A stretch of 8,208 bases of DNA from NCBI GenBank assembly GCA_002733945.2, contig NVXO02000008.1:23447-31654 (forward strand). Direction: 5' to 3'. Of the stretch, positions 1-5,467 are shown in pieces. Under the pieces are notes generated by a model. The model was not told the origin of the DNA and made no database searches. It worked only from the letters and a program-made list of their open reading frames with translations. The translations under genes and the position numbers were made by a program. Origin of the DNA: Sulfurimonas sp. (GTDB lineage: Bacteria > Campylobacterota > Campylobacteria > Campylobacterales > Sulfurimonadaceae). Position 1 is the first letter of the stretch. The number at the start of each line of letters is the position of its first letter.

Positions 1-678
1 AACTTTTAAAAGTGCATTTTTCATACAACCCTGAAAACGACGTTGTAATGTTCTAAGAGATGACTTAGTCATTCTATATGCTGGCCAAGTAGCTGCAACA
101 GCAACACCTTTAGCACTTAAGTCTGGTAATGGTTGTGTTCTTAAAACACTTCCAATAACTGCATCAGAGTGACAAGAGTTACAAGATAAACCTCTACCAC
201 CACGTTTAGTCATATAAGTTATCTTACCTAAAGCATAAGCTTCTTTCATCTGCGGGTTAGCATTAATGTCAATATTTGACTTCTCGCCATTTGCAAGTGA
301 CTTCACATAAGCACTCATGTCAAACATATCTGCACTTTTAAGTTTAAATGGTTTGTGACCATTTTTACTCATTAGACCTTGAAGTGCTTGATCAATTCCA
401 ACAACTTGTCCAAACTCCGGTAAGTAACGTGGAAACCCTGCAAGGTAAGCCGGTAAGCTATCTTCTGTTTGCTTCAAAAATGCAGCAACACCTTCGTCTC
501 CACCACAATACTCAGCCAATAGTTCTTCACCATTAGCAACCATTATATCTGCTGGATTATTTTCTAACATCTCAGCATACATAGCACGGTCAGCATCACT
601 CATTGCAAATTGCTCTCCACCAAAAGATAGAGAAGAAAGAAGTGCAACAGATAAAGCTATTTTGATTCCTGTATTCAT
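1..678 (-). CDS. soxA: SoxA, thiosulfate-oxidising c-type cytochrome subunit of SoxXA (3' part missing)
   Basis: SoxA forms the periplasmic SoxXA cytochrome, which couples thiosulfate oxidatively to the carrier cysteine of SoxY. The window holds 226 codons and no stop; the C-terminus lies beyond the left edge, probably a few dozen residues. Residues 1-20 are a Sec signal peptide (hydrophobic core IALSVALLSSLSF, likely cut near Gly20). The haem site CNSCH is at residues 166-170, in the typical context GGRGLSCNSCH. Near the end, RFQGC (Cys218) fits the conserved cysteine that ligates haem as a persulfide in characterised SoxA proteins. There is only one CxxCH; the N-terminal domain keeps a single cysteine (Cys58, EYCGG), so this is a mono-haem type. 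The ATG lies 4 nt after the soxZ stop with an AAAGGAT ribosome site inside the end of soxZ, so the two are co-translated. soxB is expected next but is outside the window. Confidence 0.95.
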   Translation of the reverse strand, partial: MNTGIKIALSVALLSSLSFGGEQFAMSDADRAMYAEMLENNPADIMVANGEELLAEYCGGDEGVAAFLKQTEDSLPAYLAGFPRYLPEFGQVVGIDQALQGLMSKNGHKPFKLKSADMFDMSAYVKSLANGEKSNIDINANPQMKEAYALGKITYMTKRGGRGLSCNSCHSDAVIGSVLRTQPLPDLSAKGVAVAATWPAYRMTKSSLRTLQRRFQGCMKNALLKV

Positions 679-682
679 ATGA

Positions 683-1021
683 CTATCCTTTTGGTTTAAT
701 CTTTTTACTTTTCTCATTTACTTCACCAGTATTATCTGTGTAAGTAACAGTTAGTTTACCTTTACCATTAATTTTCATGTAAGTTGTAAACACAGGGTTT
801 GTTGAAAGAGCTTCCCATACAGTCATGTTAGTAATCTCTTTACCGTTGTAGCTAAACTTTACACTGTTAATGAATTTTGCCGGGATGAGCTGTTTAGTTT
901 TTTTATCTTTTCTTGTACCTGTATCCATAGGGTGCATTACCATAAAACTTACTTTAACAACCTCACCATCTTTAAATTTTTTTGGTTTGATTTTAATCAG
1001 TGACTTTCTTTTCTGTGCCAT
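683..1021 (-). CDS. soxZ: SoxZ, sulfur-carrier scaffold subunit
   Basis: SoxZ pairs with SoxY to form the SoxYZ carrier on which thiosulfate sulfur is oxidised in the periplasm. The 112-aa protein is near normal SoxZ length (about 100 aa) and has no signal peptide and no cysteine. This fits the known arrangement in which SoxZ is exported folded with SoxY through the Tat signal of SoxY. The all-beta immunoglobulin-like fold shows as a family-typical N-terminus (KIKPKKFKDGEVVKVSFMV), the HPMDTG segment at residues 30-35, and the strand ending in INSVKFSYNGKEI. The protein is very lysine-rich. The ATG at 1021 has an AAGGAT ribosome site ending 4 nt upstream (1025-1030). It lies 53 nt after soxY and 4 nt before soxA, in the conserved order X-Y-Z-A. 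Confidence 0.95.
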   Translation of the reverse strand: MAQKRKSLIKIKPKKFKDGEVVKVSFMVMHPMDTGTRKDKKTKQLIPAKFINSVKFSYNGKEITNMTVWEALSTNPVFTTYMKINGKGKLTVTYTDNTGEVNEKSKKIKPKG

Positions 1022-1074
1022 TTTCTATCCTTAATTTTTATATTTTTATATTCTCTCAAAGTTTGGGGTTAGAA

Positions 1075-1542
1075 TCAACCACAACCACCGATAGTTACTT
1101 TGACACTTTGAGTAGCGATTAAAAAATCACCATTACTAAGTTCAACTAATGCACTTACTTCTTGAGTACCACCAAGTTTAATACGAGTTGAAAACATTGC
1201 TTTACCATTTGCAGGTGTAAGGTGAACATCGATACAACGTGCATTAAAGTTTTTAGAAGCTAAAATATGGATAGCTTTTACATAATCACTTGAAGTCATT
1301 GGAGACTCTACATTAACAGTAACTGGAACAACAGCACCGTTTTCAGCAATTTCTGGAACTTTTAGTTTAACTTTTGCTGATTTTTTTGGAGTTTTACCAC
1401 CAGTTATAGCATTTATAGCTGTCTTGTAAGACATTGCATTTTTACTTTTTGATTTGTCTCCTGCGAAACTCATTACTGGAGCAACAGCACTAACAGCTGC
1501 TACAACACCTAATTTTTTGAAAAAATCTCTTCTTTGCATCAT
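1075..1542 (-). CDS. soxY: SoxY, covalent sulfur-carrier subunit with Tat signal
   Basis: SoxY carries the sulfur intermediates of thiosulfate oxidation as an adduct on a cysteine at the tip of a flexible C-terminal arm. That arm is seen here as VTIGGCG (residues 149-155, Cys154). The protein ends after one glycine, where the family usually has GGCGG. Residues 3-10 (QRRDFFKK) plus the hydrophobic stretch 12-26 form a twin-arginine signal, so export is by Tat, with SoxZ carried along. The body (about 57-150) is the usual SoxY beta-sandwich, with KVPEIAENGAVVPVTV as its typical opening. A second cysteine, Cys103 (ARCIDVH), lies in the body; most SoxY proteins rely on one cysteine. Two ATG codons are adjacent at 1542 and 1539; the AGAAGG site just upstream suits either. 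It lies 12 nt after soxX. Confidence 0.96.
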   Translation of the reverse strand: MMQRRDFFKKLGVVAAVSAVAPVMSFAGDKSKSKNAMSYKTAINAITGGKTPKKSAKVKLKVPEIAENGAVVPVTVNVESPMTSSDYVKAIHILASKNFNARCIDVHLTPANGKAMFSTRIKLGGTQEVSALVELSNGDFLIATQSVKVTIGGCG

Positions 1543-1554
1543 TCTATTTTCCTT

Positions 1555-2079
1555 CTATTTTGGAGATACTATATATGAAGTAATATCACATATTTCTTTT
1601 GTAGTAAATAACTTAGTAGTTAAGTTTACAGTCATGTGTGTGTCCATATTGTCGATACGAGGATCAGCAATCTTTTGAAAAACAAACTTGTTGTCTCTTA
1701 CACCACTATCAACAAACATACCTTTGTAACCTGTTAAGTCTGGACCAATATTTCCAGCGCCACGAGCACCTTCAATGTTATGACATGCTATACAGTTACC
1801 GTATTGCTTATTTTTACCCTTAGCATTCTTTCTAGATAAACCTTTTGGTGGGTTTTTCTTCGCTTTTTTACCATTTAAGTTATGGAATATAAAAGCACCT
1901 CTTGCAATAGACTCGGGGTTACTAGTTACACAACCAGCAGGCATTATAAATGCTTTAGCAGGTGCTAACAAATCTTTTTCAATCAACTTACTTGCATTTG
2001 GCTTTTCAATAACACCGCTATAATCAGCAGCGAAAACAGAAGCGCTTACTAGTAGTGACATAATCAAAGTTTTTTTCAT
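1555..2079 (-). CDS. soxX: SoxX, c-type cytochrome subunit of SoxXA
   Basis: SoxX is the small cytochrome of SoxXA, accepting electrons when thiosulfate is joined to SoxY and passing them towards the respiratory chain. The protein has 174 aa. Residues 1-18 are a Sec signal peptide (MKKTLIMSLLVSASVFA). The haem site is CIACH (96-100), followed by the class I cytochrome signature GNIGPDLTG (109-117). Met149 (DTHMTV) is the probable distal haem ligand. Cys50 and Cys164 are outside the haem motif and may form a disulfide. Residues 70-92, just before the haem site, form a strongly basic insertion with nine lysines and one arginine. The ATG at 2079 has a strong AGGAG ribosome site (2088-2092). It is the first sox gene and follows a 79-nt gap with its own likely promoter. 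Confidence 0.96.
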   Translation of the reverse strand: MKKTLIMSLLVSASVFAADYSGVIEKPNASKLIEKDLLAPAKAFIMPAGCVTSNPESIARGAFIFHNLNGKKAKKNPPKGLSRKNAKGKNKQYGNCIACHNIEGARGAGNIGPDLTGYKGMFVDSGVRDNKFVFQKIADPRIDNMDTHMTVNLTTKLFTTKEICDITSYIVSPK

Positions 2080-2087
2080 TCTCGTTT

Positions 2088-2092
2088 CTCCT
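2088..2092 (-). promoter_or_regulatory. soxX ribosome binding site
   Basis: The minus strand reads AGGAG, 8 nt before the soxX ATG. It is the strongest Shine-Dalgarno match in the sox part of the window and fixes the start at 2079. Confidence 0.7.
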
Positions 2093-2109
2093 ATGTAATT
2101 TCAGGAGCA

Positions 2110-2115
2110 AGTATA
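2110..2115 (-). promoter_or_regulatory. Candidate -10 box of the soxX promoter
   Basis: The minus strand reads TATACT, one base from the sigma-70 -10 consensus. A start site about 7 nt downstream would give a leader of roughly 25 nt ending in the soxX ribosome site. The -35 position, 17 bp upstream (2133-2138), reads ACATAG, a poor -35, and is occupied by a tandem repeat. This suggests a promoter that needs an activator. The element is inferred by eye and a chance match in AT-rich DNA is possible. Confidence 0.5.
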
Positions 2116-2121
2116 ACTTTG

Positions 2122-2143
2122 CATTGTAAAATCTATGTAAAAT
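2122..2143 (-). repeat. Two abutting 11-bp direct repeats upstream of soxX (candidate response-regulator operator)
   Basis: Plus-strand units 2122-2132 (CATTGTAAAAT) and 2133-2143 (CTATGTAAAAT) are head-to-tail and identical at 9 of 11 positions, sharing TGTAAAAT exactly. On the minus strand each reads as ATTTTACA followed by three bases. The pair covers the -35 region of the soxX promoter. OmpR/PhoB regulators bind as dimers to direct repeats spaced about one helical turn, often over the -35 region, and such a regulator is encoded at 3306-3959. A partial third copy (CTATGTAA) is at 2091-2098. The assignment to that regulator is inference. Confidence 0.5.
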
Positions 2144-2158
2144 TAGATTTATTTATAT

Positions 2159-3316
2159 TTATTTTAGGAAATTTAATGGAAAGGTGTATAAAAAGAGCGT
2201 ACCTTTTTTAGGTTCTGATTCGATGTGGAGGTCAATGTTTTCTTTATTTATGATAGATTTTACTATGTTTAGACCTATACCAAATCCCCCTTTCGATGTA
2301 TCTTCGCGGTAGTAACGACTAAATATTTTCTCTGTTTTTTTGATACCAACACCATAATCTTGAAAACTTAAGTGGCATCTTTTATCTTTCATATATAGTG
2401 CTATGTCAATAGTAGAGTTTTCATATGAGTATTTTATTGCATTAGATATATTGTTATCTATTACTCTTTGTAACTGTTTCTCATTCATATAGACGATACC
2501 GCATTCTTGAAGTTTTGTATTGATTATGATATTTTTCATACAAGCTACTTCACTAAAGTATTCAACTCTCTCTTTTAAAAAATCATGTATGTCTATCTCA
2601 ACTTTTTCGTGCTTTAGTCTTTCGTGCTTTATAAGGTAATCCATATCATCGTAAATATTTGAGAGTACCTTTGTGGCAGCTTTCATTCTTTGCATATATT
2701 TATTTTCTTTATTCTTTCTATTGTAAAGGTCTATATTAACATTTATAATAGAAAGAGGTGTATTTATCTCATGCATAGAATCTTTAATAAAATTATCTAG
2801 CTGTTTGTTCATTTTCTGAAAAGGCTTAGCAAAACTACGAAGGAAGAATACACTGAGAATAAAAACAAAAATAACGATAGCAAAAAGAATCATTAATATT
2901 TTTTCATATATAGAGGCAAAAGATATGGTGTTTTTGACAATAAGGTATTTAGCACCAAAATATCTCTTGTTTGGAAGCTTTACAATTATATAAGCATGGT
3001 TGTCATCTAGGTGATAACCATCTTTAAAATACTTTATATTGTAATCAAGTAATGAAAAAATCGGCTTAAAACTCTCATCATAAAGACCTGATTTAAAAGT
3101 TTTATAACGAGGGTACTCAAAAAAATCTTCCGCTTGATTATAGTCTTGCATTGCTTTTATAATAAGAAGTGACTTCTCTTTAAGCAGTAGCTCATTTTTA
3201 ATGGAGTGTACATGTTTCATATAAGTAAAATAAGAAAAAAGAGGTACAAGTAAAATAAGGGCAACTAATGTTGTATATATTAATGCATACTTCGTTGAGT
3301 AAGTACTATCGTTCAA
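2159..3316 (-). CDS. Membrane sensor histidine kinase, partner of the OmpR-family regulator
   Basis: This is a complete 385-aa HisKA/HATPase kinase. Transmembrane segments at about 11-32 and 138-159 bracket a periplasmic domain of about 105 residues with no recognised fold and no cysteine. The phospho-accepting histidine is His182 in HEINTPLSII. The ATPase domain shows the N-box NNISNAIKYS (288-297), the G1 motif DYGVGI (320-325), a modified F-box (IFSRYYR) and the G2 motif GFGIGLNIV (344-352), so it should be active. The start is a TTG at 3316, 11 nt inside the end of the regulator gene. It is the only start that keeps the first membrane segment, because the next Met is residue 33. Overlap with the regulator marks them as a cognate pair. 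Position directly before soxX suggests control of sox genes; the ligand is unknown. Confidence 0.92.
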   Translation of the reverse strand: MNDSTYSTKYALIYTTLVALILLVPLFSYFTYMKHVHSIKNELLLKEKSLLIIKAMQDYNQAEDFFEYPRYKTFKSGLYDESFKPIFSLLDYNIKYFKDGYHLDDNHAYIIVKLPNKRYFGAKYLIVKNTISFASIYEKILMILFAIVIFVFILSVFFLRSFAKPFQKMNKQLDNFIKDSMHEINTPLSIINVNIDLYNRKNKENKYMQRMKAATKVLSNIYDDMDYLIKHERLKHEKVEIDIHDFLKERVEYFSEVACMKNIIINTKLQECGIVYMNEKQLQRVIDNNISNAIKYSYENSTIDIALYMKDKRCHLSFQDYGVGIKKTEKIFSRYYREDTSKGGFGIGLNIVKSIINKENIDLHIESEPKKGTLFLYTFPLNFLK

Positions 3317-3959
3317 TGATGTAGCCTAAACCACGCCTATTTTGAATGATGGCATCGGGGAGTTTCTTCTTTAAGTTATTAAGTTGTACGCGGATTGTTG
3401 CTGGTTCTACATAATCACCCCAGACCTCATCTTGAAACATTTCAGTTGAAACAATAGCATTTTTATTTTTTATAAGAACTTCTAGCATATCTTTCTCAGT
3501 TTTACGTAAAACTATCTCTTTTTCACCTAAGAGTAACTTACTGCGTTTTAAGTCATATGTTAGAGAATCACCTAGGTCAATAATATTTCCATCATTATTA
3601 AGATAACTTGCTAGTGCCTGATCAATACGAAGCTCAAGTTCCATTAAGTCAAATGGTTTTCTCATATAGTCACAACAACCACGTTTATAACCTTCTTTGA
3701 GATCATTTACATCTGTCATCGAAGTTAAAAAGATAGCGGGAACACTTATATCATCAATACGTAATCTTTTTAAAAGTTCAAAGCCAGTTAAGCTAGGTAC
3801 ATTTACATCTAAAAGTAATAAGTCATAACTTTTATCGTATATGGCATCATATGCTTCAAGTCCATCCATAAACCCATCAACTTCGTAACCTAAATCTTCT
3901 AAAAATTCTTCTATACTAATACGTAGAGAGTATTCATCCTCTAAAAGTAAAATTCTCAT
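3306..3959 (-). CDS. OmpR/PhoB-family response regulator
   Basis: This is a 217-aa DNA-binding response regulator. The receiver domain (about 1-120) has the acidic pocket Asp8/Glu9, phospho-acceptor Asp51 (LLLLDVNVP), the switch Thr79 (FLTS) and Lys101 (RKPF). The winged-helix domain (about 127-217) has the recognition-helix region ATIRVQLNNLKKKL and the C-terminal wing GLGYII. Where the family usually reads GADDY or GCDDY before the KPF motif, this protein has GCCDY, a vicinal cysteine pair (95-96). The ATG overlaps the stop of the sensory gene as ATGA, and the kinase starts within its last codons. The three therefore form one translationally coupled unit. Its likely target is the repeat at 2122-2143 before soxX; this is inferred from proximity and the known binding style of the family. 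Confidence 0.95.
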   Translation of the reverse strand: MRILLLEDEYSLRISIEEFLEDLGYEVDGFMDGLEAYDAIYDKSYDLLLLDVNVPSLTGFELLKRLRIDDISVPAIFLTSMTDVNDLKEGYKRGCCDYMRKPFDLMELELRIDQALASYLNNDGNIIDLGDSLTYDLKRSKLLLGEKEIVLRKTEKDMLEVLIKNKNAIVSTEMFQDEVWGDYVEPATIRVQLNNLKKKLPDAIIQNRRGLGYIIER

Positions 3960-5050
3960 TTAATTCTCCCGTCTACTTTTTTAATTATTCTCCGATTAAG
4001 CATAATTTGAATAAGTTCATCTTTAGAATACTTATCAAACTTACTATATGCCTCATCTAAAAAAATCTGTCTATCTTCTTTATCTATTATATTTTCAAAA
4101 TCTAAAAGAGAGTTTGCACTAAAGTCATCATAAACATTTTTTTCATATTTATCTTCTTTTATTACATCGTACAATGAACTTCTTGTAACATTGATTAAAA
4201 AGCTGATATCATCATTTGGATTTCTAAAGTAATCTAAATAGCGCTCAGGTAAGACAAAGATATAACCACCAATCACTTCAGAACTACCATTATACATATT
4301 CTCATAAAAGATATACTTATTATCTTTATACTTTATTCCATCAAGTTTTAAAGTTTTAAGTTCTACATTTTGAAGCGTTTGAATATGTGAGTAGTTATAG
4401 TTCCTGTTTGCTATGACACTCTCACAAACCGAGAGGTTTTGTGTCATCAGTACTGCTGAGTCCATATGCTTAAAGTCAAGTAATACATATAAGTCTACAC
4501 CCAAAGTACTAAAAAACTCAGTAATTGACTTAAAAAAAGAGATAACTTCAACAAAACCTAAGAACTCACCATTTTTATAAATTGGGACAGTAGACTTCAG
4601 CCCAAGACGCCGTCCTATTTCTATAGAACTTCTAGGTGTTTTATGTGTTTTAAAATATTCTAAGTCTGTTCTATAGTCCCCAATTGGCATACCCGCATAA
4701 ATATCATCCCAACTTCTTGTAAATATGTTAAGTTCTTTAGTAACTATTTGTGCTCGAATATGAATATCTGTATTTAACTCAATTGTATTAAGGATACCTG
4801 AGAGTAATGTATAACCCAAATCTTCATCATCATTTTCTAAAGCGTTAATGAGAGCTTCATTTTTTGAGAGAAATATTGCAGTTTTAAGATCATCCATCAT
4901 ATGTGTTTCTAATTGATTTTCTAGTGTAATAGAGAGCTGATCCTTAATGGTGTCTATTTTTTGCTCTTTTAATACCTTTCGTACATAAAAAGTAGAGATA
5001 AGGATTATTGAGAGAATTACTACAAAGGTAATAATTATTTTATTTAACAA
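3956..5050 (-). CDS. Membrane-anchored periplasmic Cache-like sensory protein without an output domain
   Basis: This 364-aa protein has one clear membrane segment (about 5-23) and then an exported region with no second membrane span. The exported part resembles double-Cache sensory domains found on bacterial kinases and diguanylate cyclases. A long alpha-helix (about 25-90) is followed by TRSWDDIYAG (111-120), then SIEIGRRLGLKSTVPIYKNG (142-161) and FLGFVEVI (163-170). A second membrane-distal lobe appears to run to about 270. The tail (about 295-364) is charged and helical. There is no HisKA, HATPase, GGDEF, EAL or methyl-accepting module. It starts at TTG 5050, 3 nt after the thioredoxin stop and in the same frame, with only weak ribosome-site character. 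An in-frame TAG rules out a longer form. It ends in an ATGA overlap with the regulator gene. It probably acts as an accessory ligand-binding partner of the kinase; this is inference. Confidence 0.75.
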   Translation of the reverse strand: MLNKIIITFVVILSIILISTFYVRKVLKEQKIDTIKDQLSITLENQLETHMMDDLKTAIFLSKNEALINALENDDEDLGYTLLSGILNTIELNTDIHIRAQIVTKELNIFTRSWDDIYAGMPIGDYRTDLEYFKTHKTPRSSIEIGRRLGLKSTVPIYKNGEFLGFVEVISFFKSITEFFSTLGVDLYVLLDFKHMDSAVLMTQNLSVCESVIANRNYNYSHIQTLQNVELKTLKLDGIKYKDNKYIFYENMYNGSSEVIGGYIFVLPERYLDYFRNPNDDISFLINVTRSSLYDVIKEDKYEKNVYDDFSANSLLDFENIIDKEDRQIFLDEAYSKFDKYSKDELIQIMLNRRIIKKVDGRIK

Positions 5051-5053
5051 GGG

Positions 5054-5455
5054 CTAATCTTTTTCTTTATATTTTTTTATTTTATTGAGTATTTGAATAA
5101 AGTCTTGTGTATGTAATCCACCGTTGATTCTTTTTAGTATTTTTTCATTTTTATCTAAAAAATAAAATGTAGGACTAGCAAAATACTCAAATTTTATGGG
5201 CACAAAACCTTCATCCACATCTATATCTATATCTACACAAAGATAGCCATCTTTTAAAAGTTTATCTACGTGTTTGTCTTCAAAAACAACAGTATGCATA
5301 AACTCGCAACCAGGACATTTTTTTCTTGAGAGCATGACCATGACTATCTTGTCACTATCTTGTGCTTCATCATAAACATCAAACATATCAGTCCACTCTA
5401 CTTTTGCAACTAAAGATGAAATTAGTATAAAAAAGAGAAGAAAAATTGTTTTCAT
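5054..5455 (-). CDS. Exported thioredoxin-like protein with CPGC active site (SoxW/SoxS-like role)
   Basis: This is a small periplasmic thiol-disulfide protein of 133 aa. Residues 1-17 are a Sec signal peptide (MKTIFLLFFILISSLVA). The thioredoxin-2-like fold shows the redox motif CPGC (47-50) after a beta strand (KIVMVMLS), the cis-proline at 95 (ASPTFYFLD) and a final GG before the last helix. There is one more cysteine, Cys73. It lies 12 nt downstream of dsbD with an AGGAT ribosome site, so DsbD is the obvious electron donor. In Paracoccus, SoxV (a CcdA-type membrane protein), SoxW and SoxS maintain or reactivate the SoxYZ cysteine; this pair probably does the same. It could instead serve cytochrome c maturation for SoxX and SoxA. 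The gene symbol is left blank because orthology cannot be judged here. Confidence 0.85.
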   Translation of the reverse strand: MKTIFLLFFILISSLVAKVEWTDMFDVYDEAQDSDKIVMVMLSRKKCPGCEFMHTVVFEDKHVDKLLKDGYLCVDIDIDVDEGFVPIKFEYFASPTFYFLDKNEKILKRINGGLHTQDFIQILNKIKKYKEKD

Positions 5456-5467
5456 ATTTATCCTGTG

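Noticed and set aside
348..536. Plus-strand open frame of 62 codons
   Set aside because: It lies opposite soxA, which has a signal peptide, haem motif and conserved context. The plus-strand product resembles nothing.
1022..1074. Possible attenuator or processing hairpin between soxY and soxZ
   Set aside because: The 53-nt gap is AT-rich and I could not find a stem of useful length; it holds only the soxZ ribosome site.
1454..1823. Two plus-strand open frames opposite soxY and soxX
   Set aside because: Both are shadows of clearly identified genes and have no ribosome site or family motif.
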